Origin: Hygrophila difformis
Taxonomy: Eukaryota; Streptophyta; Magnoliopsida; Lamiales; Acanthaceae
Reading direction: 5' to 3'
Assembly (NCBI GenBank): GCA_030278955.1
Contig: JAOANR010000004.1
Coordinates: 16,294,428 to 16,358,427, forward strand
Length of the DNA: 64,000 nucleotides
Shown here: piece after piece, positions 1-10,100 of the stretch
Position numbering within the stretch: position 1 is the first letter of the stretch
How the letters are laid out: every line of letters starts with the position of its first letter
Made by a program: the position numbers and the translations under genes
The notes under the pieces: model-generated
Seen by the model: the letters and a program-made list of their open reading frames with translations, nothing else
What the model was told of the DNA's origin: nothing
The model's database searches: none

Positions 1-11
1 TAAGATTACAG

Positions 12-3000
12 TTATGTCCCCATAACTGTTGTTGCATTGTCTTGGAATAGGGTTGGGTAACAATCCTTCATGTCTGCTTCTAGCTCCCACGTTGCCGTCT
101 CGGCTTCGTGATTAGACCAAAGAACCTTGACCATTCTCACGGTCTTATTCCTTGTTACCCTCTCCTTCTTGTCGAGTATTCGCACCGGAATTTCTTCGTA
201 GCTTAAGTCATCGTCCAGCTCAATTTCCTCCGGTTGGAGTACGTGGGTCGGATCATGGACGTATTTCTTCAGTTGTGAGACGTGGAACACGTCGTGGACA
301 CGAGCAAATTGTGGCGGTAATGCTAGTCGGTATGCAAGATTCCCCACTCTTTCTAGGATCTCGTATGGTCCTATGTACCGTGGACTCAATTTTCCCCGCT
401 TGCCAAAGCGCATCACACCCTTCATCGGTGATACCTTTAACATGACCTTATCGCCTATTTGGAATTCCAAATCTTGCCGTCTCACGTCGGCATAGCTCTT
501 TTGCCGGTCTTGCGCGGCTCTCATCTTTCCTTGGATTATTTTGACTTGTTGAGCCATGTCCTCAACAAGTTGCGGTCCAATTACCATAGTCCTCTCGCCC
601 TCTTCCCAGCACAATGGGCTTCGGCATTTGCGTCCATACAGTGCCTCGAAAGGTGCCATGCCAATGCTAGCATGGTAGCTGTTGTTGTAGGAAAATTCGA
701 TTAAGGGTAAGTGATTTTCCCAACTTCCTTTAAACTCTAATACGCATGCCCTCAGCATGTCTTCCAAAGTTTGGATCGTTCTTTCCGTTTGTCCATCCGT
801 CATGGGGTGGAACACGGTACTCATCTTTATCTTCGTACCGAGGGCTTCTTGTAGTTTTGTCCAAAAATGTGAGACGAATCTACTGTCTCTGTCCGAGATG
901 ATGTCATGTGGTACTCCATGTCGTCGTACCACGTTGTCGACATATGCCCTTGCCAATTGGTCCATGGACCAGGTATCCTTCATAGGGATAAATATGGCAG
1001 CTTTTGTCAACCTATCCACGATCACCCAGATTTTACTCATCCCCTTCGGTGAACGTGGTAGTCCCGAAACGAAATCCATTGAAATGCTATCCCATTTCCA
1101 ACTTGGGATTTCCAATGGTTGCATTAATCCTAGGGGTTTCTGTCGTACAGCCTTGACCTTCTGGCAGGTAAGGCATCTTGCCACAAACTCGGCTATTTCT
1201 CTCTTCATGTTCGGCCACCAATAGTTCTTCTTTATGTCCTTGTATAGCTTCTCGCCTCCGGGATGGACCGAGTATGGGGTATTATGGCCTTCCTTCATCA
1301 CTTTTTGCTTCAAGTCCTCGCATTTTCGTGGTATGCACCACCTTCCTTTGAAGCGGATGCTTCCGTCCTCATGAATTTTAAAATCCATCGCCTTTCCTTC
1401 AGCGATGCTCTTCCAAATTTCCTCCAGCTTTTCATCACCCGGTTGTGCTAGTCGTATTTCATCGAGTATGGTAGATCCTACTACCATCGTGTTGACGACC
1501 TCACTTACTTCGCCAGAGTGTGCCAACTCCAGACTTAATTTCGCCAAGTCTCTGTACAACTCGGCCGGTACCACAAGTGAATTCACCACGTGTTGAGTTT
1601 TTCGACTCAAGGCATCGGCCACGACGTTGGCTTTTCCTTCGTGATACGCGATTTCCAGGTCGTAATCCTTAATCAGTTCCAACCATCTTCTTTGCCTCAA
1701 ATTCAGCTCTTTTTGCGTGAATATATACTTGAGGCTCTTATGGTCGGTGAACATCCGACACTTTCGCCCATAGAGGTAGTGCCTCCATATTTTTAGAGCG
1801 AACACGACTGCAGCTAGTTCCAAGTCGTACGTCGGATAGTTCTCCTCGTGTGGCTTTAGTTGACGTGATGCGTATGCTATAACTCTTTGATCTTGCATTA
1901 GCACGCATCCCAATCCTTCCTTCGAGGCGTCGCTGTACACCTCGAAGTCTCCATCCTCCGATGGTAGTGCCAACCCCGGCGCTGTGGTAAGTCGTTTCTT
2001 CAATTCTTGGAATGCGGAATCGCACTCACTGGTCCAGTCGTATTTCGCCCCCTTCTTTAACAGCTGTGTCAAGGGGCGAGTGATCTTTGAGAAATCCTTT
2101 ACAAACCTTCGGTAGTATCCCGCCAATCCGAGAAAACTTCTTATCTCGGTTGGATTCTTCGGCGGCACCCATTCGGTCACTGCCGAGATCTTTGCTGGGT
2201 CTACTGCCACTCCGTTGGCGGATACGATATGCCCCAGAAATGCCACTTCTTTTAGCCAGAAGTCGCATTTGGACAGCTTGCCATACAGCTGATTTGCCCG
2301 TAAGATCCCTAACACTTTGTGTAAGTGTTCTGAATGTTCTTCTTCGCTTTCCGAGTAGACCAGGATGTCATCTATGAACACCACTATGCATTGATCTAAT
2401 AGTTCTTGAAACACGTTGTTCATGAGATTCATGAACATCGCTGGGGCGTTCGTCAGTCCGAATGATAGCACCGTGAATTCGTAGTGCCCGTAGCGAGTTC
2501 TGAACGCCGTCTTCAGGATATCCTTTTCGGCGATCCTTAACAGGTGATATCCAGATCGCAAGTCGATTTTTGAAAATACTAAAGCTCCCTTCAGTTGGTC
2601 GAACAAATCCTCGATTCTGGGCAACGTGTACTTGTTCTTGACCGTGACTTGGTTAAGTCCTCTATAATCGATGCATAGCCGTAGACCTCCATCTTTCTTC
2701 TTAACGAATAAGACCGGGGCTCCCCACGGGGACGTGCTCGGCCTTATGTAGCCCTTCTCTAACAACTCCTCGAGTTGTTCCTTTAGTTCCTTCATTTCTA
2801 GCGGCGCCATACGGTAAGGAGCCTTTGAGACAGGCTCCGTTCCCGGGATAAGATCTATGGTGAATTCCAGATCTCTCTCAGGCGGCATGCCGGGGATGTC
2901 TTCCGGAAATACATCCAGGTATTCTCTCACCACCGGAATGTTATCCACCTTGACCTCTTCGGCCTCAAGGTTATGAATGTAGCATGCGTATAATGCGTAA

Positions 3001-4415
3001 CCCTTGCGCATTAAGCTACATAGTTTAAGGGCGTTAACTATCTTGGTAGACTTCTTAGGGGGCTGGGAGTAAAAGATGACTCTCCTTCCCCTACTCTTTG
3101 ACAACGTGATCTTTTGTTTTTGGCAATCGATCACGGCTTTATATTGGGTTAGCCAATCCATCCCTAGTATGACGTCAAAATCCTTTAGATCGAATTCTAC
3201 CAAGTTCGCGAAAAACTCTACGTTCTTTATAACTATCGGAATTCCATTATATCGCTTAGAGCATGATACTACCTCTCCCGATGGAAGTTGAATTCCTAAG
3301 TTAATCAATTCGTACTTAGGTAGATCTAGTCCAGGTAAGACTTTAGATGATATTATCGAACAACTAGCTCCTGAGTCAAACAGAACTCTAAGGGGTGTAC
3401 TTAAGACATGGAACGTACCTCCCATTACGTCCCCCTGCATAGGCACATCTGCCTCATTGATGACATTCAACCGCCCCATTGGACGTCCCAGATTGCCTTG
3501 CTGATCCCGGTTCGGGTTCTGATTCTGTTGCTGATTTGGATTCTGTGGAGGACGTTGATTTTGATTGAGATTCTGGTTTTGAGGGGGTCTATACCCCTGG
3601 TTGTTTCCATTCCGCCCATCTTGGTTGCGAGGCTGAGTTGGCCCCGTGCCTAAGTCCTCCCTCTTGGTGATGTTTTCCAGTCGAGTGCGGCACTCGTTCG
3701 CCATGTGGCCGATGCGACCACACCTGTAGCAGGCGCCCTGTTGGGGGCACCCTCTGGCCAAATGAGGCCGGCCGCATCTCGGGCAAGGTGGTATCGGGTT
3801 ACCCCGGAAAAGGGTTCTATCGTCATATCCTCTGTTGTTGTTTTGAGGGGGTCTGTTCAGATCTCCCCGAAAGTTGTTCCCTACAGCATTGTTACCGGAA
3901 CGGTTGTCTCTACTCCTCTTATCCTGTTCCTGAGATCCTCGACTGGGTTCTCCGCTCACTTTCCTTTTCAGTTGTTGCACCCTTGCAACAGCTACCGCAC
4001 GATCATACACCGACTGCAGATCTGGGTATTGGTCGCCAGTGATCACTTCCCGTATAGTCAAGTTTAGCCCCATTTCAAATTTCTGTGCCTTCTCCGCATC
4101 TGTCGGCACGAGTCTCGGTGCGAAACGCACCAACTCCTTGAAACGGGTGTAGTATTCCTGGATTGTTTGCCCTCCTTGTTTCAGAGATAGGAACTCCTCG
4201 TACATGGCTGACTTTGTGCTCATGGGATAAAAGCGATCCCTGATCAGACCCATGAATTCTTCCCAAGAATAGGGTTCCTCGTCCTCGGCTAACTTATCTT
4301 GCATGGCACGCCACCAGTCATCCGCCTCCCCTCCGAGATAGTACGATGCCACAGGCACCTTCTCGCCAATTGGGCACTTCACCGCGTTTAGTAGCTTGTC
4401 GAATGTTCGGATCCA
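12..4415 (-). CDS. Gag-Pol polyprotein of element A (long open frame, gag N-terminus broken)
   Basis: About 1,467 codons are open without interruption, from just after a TAA at 4416-4418 down to the TAA at 12-14. Domains in order, in rough residues counted from 4382: retrotransposon gag domain (about 1-130), two CCHC-type zinc knuckles ([13 protein letters not shown] near 200 and [14 protein letters not shown] near 217), aspartic protease (DSGAS near 334), reverse transcriptase with the FIDD active-site box (near 668), RNase H (YSDAS near 811), integrase with an HHCC zinc finger (near 1030-1075) and a DDE core, and a C-terminal chromodomain (about 1400-1450). All catalytic signatures look intact, so pol decay is slight. 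The likely real gag start (MAPRGRPR at 4729) is separated from this frame by a nonsense codon and a frameshift. The copy is therefore probably not autonomous as it stands, although its enzymes are preserved. Confidence 0.93.
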   Translation of the reverse strand, partial: WIRTFDKLLNAVKCPIGEKVPVASYYLGGEADDWWRAMQDKLAEDEEPYSWEEFMGLIRDRFYPMSTKSAMYEEFLSLKQGGQTIQEYYTRFKELVRFAPRLVPTDAEKAQKFEMGLNLTIREVITGDQYPDLQSVYDRAVAVARVQQLKRKVSGEPSRGSQEQDKRSRDNRSGNNAVGNNFRGDLNRPPQNNNRGYDDRTLFRGNPIPPCPRCGRPHLARGCPQQGACYRCGRIGHMANECRTRLENITKREDLGTGPTQPRNQDGRNGNNQGYRPPQNQNLNQNQRPPQNPNQQQNQNPNRDQQGNLGRPMGRLNVINEADVPMQGDVMGGTFHVLSTPLRVLFDSGASCSIISSKVLPGLDLPKYELINLGIQLPSGEVVSCSKRYNGIPIVIKNVEFFANLVEFDLKDFDVILGMDWLTQYKAVIDCQKQKITLSKSRGRRVIFYSQPPKKSTKIVNALKLCSLMRKGYALYACYIHNLEAEEVKVDNIPVVREYLDVFPEDIPGMPPERDLEFTIDLIPGTEPVSKAPYRMAPLEMKELKEQLEELLEKGYIRPSTSPWGAPVLFVKKKDGGLRLCIDYRGLNQVTVKNKYTLPRIEDLFDQLKGALVFSKIDLRSGYHLLRIAEKDILKTAFRTRYGHYEFTVLSFGLTNAPAMFMNLMNNVFQELLDQCIVVFIDDILVYSESEEEHSEHLHKVLGILRANQLYGKLSKCDFWLKEVAFLGHIVSANGVAVDPAKISAVTEWVPPKNPTEIRSFLGLAGYYRRFVKDFSKITRPLTQLLKKGAKYDWTSECDSAFQELKKRLTTAPGLALPSEDGDFEVYSDASKEGLGCVLMQDQRVIAYASRQLKPHEENYPTYDLELAAVVFALKIWRHYLYGRKCRMFTDHKSLKYIFTQKELNLRQRRWLELIKDYDLEIAYHEGKANVVADALSRKTQHVVNSLVVPAELYRDLAKLSLELAHSGEVSEVVNTMVVGSTILDEIRLAQPGDEKLEEIWKSIAEGKAMDFKIHEDGSIRFKGRWCIPRKCEDLKQKVMKEGHNTPYSVHPGGEKLYKDIKKNYWWPNMKREIAEFVARCLTCQKVKAVRQKPLGLMQPLEIPSWKWDSISMDFVSGLPRSPKGMSKIWVIVDRLTKAAIFIPMKDTWSMDQLARAYVDNVVRRHGVPHDIISDRDSRFVSHFWTKLQEALGTKIKMSTVFHPMTDGQTERTIQTLEDMLRACVLEFKGSWENHLPLIEFSYNNSYHASIGMAPFEALYGRKCRSPLCWEEGERTMVIGPQLVEDMAQQVKIIQGKMRAAQDRQKSYADVRRQDLEFQIGDKVMLKVSPMKGVMRFGKRGKLSPRYIGPYEILERVGNLAYRLALPPQFARVHDVFHVSQLKKYVHDPTHVLQPEEIELDDDLSYEEIPVRILDKKERVTRNKTVRMVKVLWSNHEAETATWELEADMKDCYPTLFQDNATTVMGT

Positions 4416-4729
4416 TTATGCAAGTTTAGCCGGGTCCTCCTCCGGCGTAGTTCAGCGGACGATATGAGTTCACCATAGCTAAGTAGTTAATGCGGGCCTC
4501 GGGTGGAGGTACCGCAGCTGCCGGGCCTTGGTTCACATGCGCGTTCCCCTATCGCAATGAGAACCTCTTCTAGATTGTGTAGGCGCGCGTCCATGTTGTT
4601 TGGCATAGGGTTTGTCGGCTCCTCTTGAGCGTGTACCCCTTCGCCGGGTATAGGCCTTTCTGGTTGCATAGGGGTTTCGTTGGTGTTTGGAGTAGTGGGC
4701 TGGGCGCGTGGTCTGCCTCTCGGTGCCAT
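4416..4729 (-). pseudogene. Disrupted N-terminus of element A gag
   Basis: The minus-strand frame beginning MAPRGRPRAQ at 4729 is the usual kind of basic start of Tekay-type Gag. It runs through a Pro/Asn-rich stretch and a short helical stretch with NLEEVLIAIGER. Near 4560 the frame is lost. The expected continuation (a frame reading AKLA, stop, WIRTFDKLL) resumes in the frame of the long polyprotein but contains a TAA at 4416-4418. At least one frameshift and one nonsense mutation therefore separate the start from the rest of Gag. This is based on reading the frames by eye. Confidence 0.7.
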
Positions 4730-4744
4730 GCTGTTGCAAGAACA

Positions 4745-5352
4745 AGAGAGTTTAGATTCTTTTTGTTGGAGTATTATATAATGCTTATAAAATAATTTAA
4801 TTAAATAAATGACGATATTAACAGGTATTAGTCTACTGGAACCTGTTAGTATAGGTTGTTGGGATTTAATGTATCGTTTGTTGTTATTTGGGGTTGGTCC
4901 TACTTGCTGTTTTGTTTTTGTTTCGTTTTTTTTTTCGTGAACAGTAACCTGTTCAGGTTTTTTTTTTTTTTTGAAACCCTAGGGTCTAGGGTGTTGGGGT
5001 TTAGGGTTGGAGATACCCTTGTTTGATGATTATCTCTATACATATATATTTGCATACTTATGTTATTTATTAATACTTGTATTTTTGTTTAGTTGTTATC
5101 TATAGGTCATTGATTATTATTATTACCTTGTTCCTTTGTCTGATCGGGTTTTAACAAGGTATTTGAAGAGAAATAATTTTGTAAGGAATACTTTAAATAT
5201 ACTTGTATAAAATAAATGCTTGTAGATTTATTACTCAAGAGAAAATTTTTCAGTCGATTACAAGCATTCGTAACAGGAATGAAATAGTAGTGCTGGTAAT
5301 AGTTTGGGAAAAGGGAACATAGATAGTGGTGCATCAGTATGGGGCCCCAAGT
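4745..5352 (-). other. Spacer between gag and the upstream coiled-coil ORF in element A
   Basis: AT-rich leader sequence with T-runs near 4925-4970. A short stretch near 4975-5010 resembles scattered TTTAGGG units but is not a telomere array. I see no convincing coding sequence. A short 75-codon minus-strand frame (5107-5334) has low-complexity composition and was not accepted. Confidence 0.5.
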
Positions 5353-5763
5353 CTAGAGAGAATGGGTAGGTGCATCCTCGATGGGATCATCTCCGTCGCT
5401 GGGTATGTCAATCGGTGCTGCAGCATTAGGGTGAGGTCCCGGGTTCTGAAGGACCCCTCCGTCAATCTCGTTGGCTAAGGTAGTCAACTCCCAGGCCACA
5501 TTCCCTATTTGTTCTTCCAAGTCATCACCCTTGTCTTGGAGTTGGGCCACTTGGGCTTGGAGCTGCGTGACTTGATTTTGCAGCTGGGTTATGTTATGAT
5601 GATCGGTCTCCCTAAGATGCCCCAGATGGGCCACTTGGCCCTCTAGTTGTCCTACTCGAGTCTTGAAATAGTTGATATGTTGTTGGGACTCTAAGTACGC
5701 GTTAGTCAGTTTCATCATCAAGTTGACCATGTTCTGTTGGGTTCGGCCATCTAGTGTCAACAA
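5353..5763 (-). CDS. Extra coiled-coil ORF upstream of gag in element A (unknown function)
   Basis: An open frame of 136 codons on the sense strand of element A, starting about 0.4 kb downstream of the 5' LTR and ending about 0.6 kb before gag. It is open from ATG to stop. Residues about 10-95 form heptad-rich helices with repeated QLQ/VAQL units, predicted to be a coiled coil. The C-terminus is acidic and Pro-rich (DGDDPIEDAP). The same kind of ORF occurs at the same relative place in element C (59088-59687), with shared motifs (NLM-x-K near the N-terminus, SQQ, LRE-x-D, and the DDP-[IM]-ED tail). It does not look like Gag, protease or Env. I do not recognise a family. A structural or RNA-binding helper role is only a guess. 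Confidence 0.72.
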   Translation of the reverse strand: MLTLDGRTQQNMVNLMMKLTNAYLESQQHINYFKTRVGQLEGQVAHLGHLRETDHHNITQLQNQVTQLQAQVAQLQDKGDDLEEQIGNVAWELTTLANEIDGGVLQNPGPHPNAAAPIDIPSDGDDPIEDAPTHSL

Positions 5764-6162
5764 GGAGGTTAGAGTTAGAGTATGTTTCGAATAAAAGTCA
5801 AGATATGTAGGAATTTAAATCTATATGAATATGCACATGCAACCCCCGAAAATTAATGTAATGTCTTTTTAATTTAAAATTAATCATGGGTTTTTAAAAA
5901 AAATTGGGCCTCTATATTGGCCAAAAATAATAATTTGGACTTAAGAAGTAAAAACATGGGTATTTGGGCCGAAATGGTTGGGCTTAAAATAAATATTTAT
6001 TGGGTCCAAATAATTTAACCCCCTTTGGACTCAAATTTTGGGCTAACATAATAATACTAATAGTCTTTAAAATAATAAAAATAATAATGAATTTAAAATA
6101 ATACTTAGTCCAAAATATTGACTTAAAATAATAAAAATAATAGTAGCTTTAAAATATTACGG
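5764..6162 (-). other. Untranslated leader of element A between primer site and coiled-coil ORF
   Basis: AT-rich sequence with several TTGGGCC/TTTGGGC-like words, matched in style by the leader of element C (59700-60100). No coding signal was seen. It probably belongs to the transcribed 5' leader. Confidence 0.5.
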
Positions 6163-6174
6163 GCTCTGATACCA
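6163..6174 (-). promoter_or_regulatory. Primer binding site of element A (initiator tRNA-Met)
   Basis: On the minus strand the sequence TGGTATCAGAGC follows the 5' LTR end after a 3-base spacer. It is complementary to the 3' end of plant initiator tRNA-Met, as in most plant gypsy and many copia elements. It fixes the LTR boundary and the orientation. Confidence 0.93.
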
Positions 6175-6177
6175 ACT

Positions 6178-8647
6178 TGTAACACCCCGGATTTGATAAC
6201 CCAGGCCGGGATGCTACCGCCACATCTCCCTAGCAAGACACGGATTTTCCGAGCTTGCCAAAGAGATGCAAGGCTATAGGTATTGCAAAAAGGTTTAAAA
6301 AAAAACAAGTCCGGAATCTATTTAAAAATAATAATAAGTATCATCCACACATATAGTAGTAATAATAATATATCGCAGCGGAAAAATGTAAAGTGGGCCG
6401 ACATGGCCAAAACTCGGGATTTACATGCCCGTTATGCAAGTATCATAAAAAGCAATAAAACAATGTTTAATAATTCCATCCCCCAAATGCACATGCGATG
6501 CATTATCTCCGTACTCTGAAAGAAAGAGAAAAACAACAATTTTTATCAGTATATAAAATACTGAGTAAGTCGATCCTAACATAGCAATAAAGGGATTTAA
6601 TTAGATAATTAAAATTTCGCTCCTAAACATGCATTTACGAATTTAAAGGAAATAATATTTAAATCGTGTACTTGAACATGCATTTAATCCACAATAACAA
6701 TTTAGTCATGATATGAAATTTAAAAACACAATTTAAATGCATAATTTAAAGACATGCATAAATAAATAAATACTTTAAAAATATTAAATCTTTTATTCCC
6801 CCGTTACGTATCCATTCTCAATGTTTTGTATAGCCGGTGATCCGGCGGCCGCAGCCGTTTCGTAAGTATCTCGTTTAGCCGGTGATCCGGCGGCCGCAGC
6901 CATATCTGCCATACCCAGTACCACTCCGGAGCCTCGGGAAATCCATACGGACAACCCGAGAGAGTAGGCCATGTATCTCCCGCCGATTGGCGTAATATCT
7001 CATCTAATTCTCTCGTCCATTATAGGCCCGAAGAGAAAGGCTAGAGGGGCACCCTGCAGAGCACTCACCCTCCACCAAAGTATCTCATGTATCATTTAGA
7101 TTTAATGTATCGGGGTTTTTCAAAAGTATAGATGTATCGTATTTCAAATCTTTGATCGTTCGTTTCGAAATTTCAAAATCCTTCGATTTAAAAGTAACTT
7201 GGCGTCACAGTTTACGCTTTTTCAATTTAAAAATTCGTTTTAAGTCCGAAAAATCTGAAACTTTCACAGTCTATGCAAAACACCCTAACGAACAACTTTC
7301 GTGTTTTAACGTTCTCGAAATAAGTTGAGGAAACATGTCAAAAATCAAGTTTAACGCGGAAACAGTTTACTGTCCCGAAGCAGATTTGTCACAGTTCGGA
7401 AAATTGGCTTTTTGACATATCAAATTGACTCCAAAAATTCTGAAATTTTAAACACATATACTAGACATGATTATCTACAACTTTCATTTAGATTGCAAAG
7501 ATCAAATCGGACTACAAAATATAGAAACAGACTCACTAAGTTTGGACATGTTCATGGGCAGATTTCAAACACGTTTTGTCAAAACAGTTTCTTTTCGATG
7601 CGATTTAAAATAGCAAACGTTAACGAAAATGTCTGAAATTTTTACACAACCTAGATTTATGTGTTAGTATTAAAAGTCTAGTTTTGAGTTTCCCGGATTG
7701 AATCCTCGAAATATGAGTTTTAGACAGATTTCAAAAACTGCGCGTATTGGGATTTTTAATTTCGGTTTTTACGTTTCGTCGCTTTACGACTATACCGGAC
7801 GCCCCTAAACCACCCGTATTGATATGGAAGGCTCAACTTACAGTGATAGGGTGTTTTGGTCGTCCTAGGGTCGCTGGGCTCGTCCAAATTTGCTACGAAC
7901 GGATCTCCTCAACGTCAAGCTTCCGACTTTGGCCACGATTTCAAATCGGAAGAAAAAATCCAATGTTAGATCGAGTTTTTGGGTTCAAAAACTTAAATGG
8001 AAACCTATGAATGACTTACCACATTTTAGAACACTAAGGATCTTGTATTCCACGCCTCCTCCGTCGGTTTTCGTCGCCAGGAAGTGATCGGAAAGTCGTC
8101 GGAAGGTGTTTTGGCTTTGGAGAGAGTTTGGGAGAGTTCTAGGATGAATGGAGGCTGACAAATGGAGTGGAAATCAACCCTCCTTCGACCTAATTCACCT
8201 TCCCCCGTCCAAAATCCACTTTCCAAAGTCGGGGGGTCGAATTATGGCAAGAAAAATCGCCGAAAACGCGCAACTTGCCCAATTCTGGGGAGCCACGCGG
8301 GGTTGGCGCGCCTTTTGGCCAAACCCCGCCCGGCCAGCGCGCGGTTCCCGCCTGGACTGCGGTCCGGGCGGGTCCGTGCGATCCGATCCGTCGGGTCTTT
8401 TTCTCCTCTCTTTCGGACTTCTATCCTTCCACGTTTTCGCGCTCGAGTTTCCGGGTTATTTTCGGATTATGCTTCTCACCATAAATTTATTCCGACTCGA
8501 TTCGATTTCACGTGTTCGGGTTCGTCGGGTTCTAAATCGTCGTCTTTTGACTTCCGTGCATTTCCGATTCTACGGTTCTCGGAACGAGACTTTCTTTCCT
8601 ATTGGATTAATTCCTATTTTTATATTCTAAAATTTACGGGTGTTACA
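6178..8647 (-). repeat. 5' LTR of element A (about 2.47 kb)
   Basis: The LTR is bounded by TGTAACACCC and GGGTGTTACA. Its inner end lies next to the primer binding site. The sequence is recognisably related to the LTRs of element C at both ends, for example the shared segment after TGTAACACCCC and the GC-rich stretch around 8290-8420 matching 53600-53730, but the middle differs. The short ORFs around 8148-8839 lie in this GC-rich LTR part and are not accepted as genes. Confidence 0.9.
6831..6901. repeat. Two-copy 26-bp GC-rich direct repeat in the LTR of element A
   Basis: A 26-base unit beginning TAGCCGGTGATCCGG and continuing into GGCCGCAGCC occurs at 6831-6856 and again, identically, at 6876-6901. 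It stands out from AT-rich surroundings. In the related element C the comparable part of the LTR carries a different array of 28-bp units. Confidence 0.85.
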
Positions 8648-9969
8648 GTTTTAAACACCGTTTTTCGTCATTTCTTCATACACAGACTTACCATTTTCGA
8701 TAGAAACTCTCTGAAAACACATTCCAATGGGAGAAGAAGGCCAGAAACACAAAATCAAGCCGGAGGAATGCTTCAAGAACGCAGTTCTAGGCGTGTTCTT
8801 CCTATTCTAGGTGTTGCCTTTCTTTTTCTTGCTTTGTAATAAATTGAATTTGCCTCTAAATGTAATCTGCTATCATGTTTTTAATTTGTAGACGGATTTC
8901 TGTATGTTCGTGTTAAGAGTGATCTAGAACGGGAGTTCAGAATCACTTTTGAAGTATGAATTTATGTTTTATGGAAGCAATATAATTTATCGATGTTTCA
9001 AGTGTTGAATCTGGATTAATCTGTTATGGTATGTGAATCTGTATTAGAATGATATGTTAGATGCCTACAAAATGATCGACATTCTGTGTTTTACCAAATC
9101 TGCTATTCAAATTAATAATCTGCTAAAGCTTTGAATGGACCGATCAATCTGTATTATCTATTTTTAGCAATCTGGCATTAATTCTAATCTATCTGCATTT
9201 TAATATTATTAATTTAATCCAGTTTACCATGTTTTATTATTATTTTACCATAATTGTTAAATTATTTACACTGTTCTGCATAATTAAATGTTAGAATCCA
9301 ATTCTGTGATTTCTGCTTTGCTAAATCGGGAGATAAAAAGTAGAATTAATATTTTAGTACCGGAATTGGGAATAAATTACATTATAAATGGATTCTGGCA
9401 TGTGCACAATGATTTGAGAAATGAAAAGTGTCTTTTAATTGCTATAGAAAAATTTGTATGACCGAGAAAGACTCAAATTTAGGCCTAGAATAATGATTGC
9501 AGAATGTTAGATAATTTAATCAGCTTCCATGGAATCCGTTTAAGCATAATTTGAACTGTAGGAGATTACAATATTTTTAATCTTTATAAAATAATTAATT
9601 TTAAGAAATTGATCTTTTTAAACATTGAAAAATGCTAAATCAATATGCAATTTCTATTTTATATAAAGATGGCAATATTTAAAATATTACAAGCATCTCC
9701 CATTTATATTTTTATTAATTATAATTTTAATTTGCTTTATTTTAAAATTTAATGTCACTATTTTTAATTTAATCACCATTAGAATTAATCAAACTCTTTT
9801 TAAATATATAAAAATATAATTAATGAACTTAAGAACAATTAAAATTTTTCTTCGGAATGAAATAATATTCTGAAATTCCCTGTGGTTCGACCCGGTATTC
9901 ACCGGTTTTTATTACTTGATGACAACCATCCGCTTGTGGTAAAATATGAGTAGTGAAAATCACCCATCA
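8648..9969 (+). repeat. 5' LTR (visible part) of the Athila-like element
   Basis: Matches 12725-14047 almost base for base, with scattered single differences. It ends in ATCA just before the primer site. It lacks a TG start, as expected if element A inserted inside it. The true start would then lie beyond element A, outside the window. Confidence 0.88.
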
Positions 9970-9975
9970 AGTTTT

Positions 9976-9993
9976 TGGCGTTGTTGCCGGGGA
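9976..9993 (+). promoter_or_regulatory. Primer binding site (tRNA-Asp type) of the Athila-like element
   Basis: TGGCGTTGTTGCCGGGGA follows the 5' LTR by a few bases. It matches, with about one or two changes, the 18-base site complementary to tRNA-Asp that is typical of Athila-type elements (established family knowledge). Confidence 0.82.
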
Positions 9994-10100
9994 ATTTGTT
10001 GTGAACTTTTAATTGTTTTTAGTTTATTAATTAAAATTTATTAAGTTAAATATTAATTTAACTGTTACTTATTTTATTTTATTTTTATTTAATATTTGCA

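Larger units (their letters stand above)
1..8647 (-). mobile_element. Element A: Ty3/gypsy chromovirus, Tekay-like, missing its 3' LTR
   Basis: A minus-strand LTR retrotransposon. Reading from high to low coordinates it has a 5' LTR (6178-8647), an initiator-Met tRNA primer binding site (6163-6174), an extra coiled-coil ORF (5353-5763), gag and then one long pol frame ending at 12. The window stops just before the polypurine tract and 3' LTR. A chromodomain at the C-terminus and the PR-RT-RNaseH-INT order place it in the chromoviruses. Long LTRs of about 2.5 kb suggest the Tekay/Del lineage (inference). Its 5' LTR abuts the point where the Athila-like LTR homology starts (8648), so it appears to have inserted into that LTR. 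The target duplication cannot be checked because the other side lies outside the window. Confidence 0.9.

Noticed and set aside
152..3653. Many plus-strand frames of 60-155 codons over element A pol
   Set aside because: They are shadows of the minus-strand polyprotein and have no recognisable domains.
4970..5010. Telomere-like sequence (TTTAGGG-type words)
   Set aside because: There are only a few degenerate units in a leader region, with no tandem array. Short telobox-like words are common in plant DNA.
8148..8839. Frames of 160-225 codons crossing the element A LTR and Athila LTR junction
   Set aside because: They lie in LTR sequence, cross a transposon boundary, and recur in part in the second Athila LTR. 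No domain.
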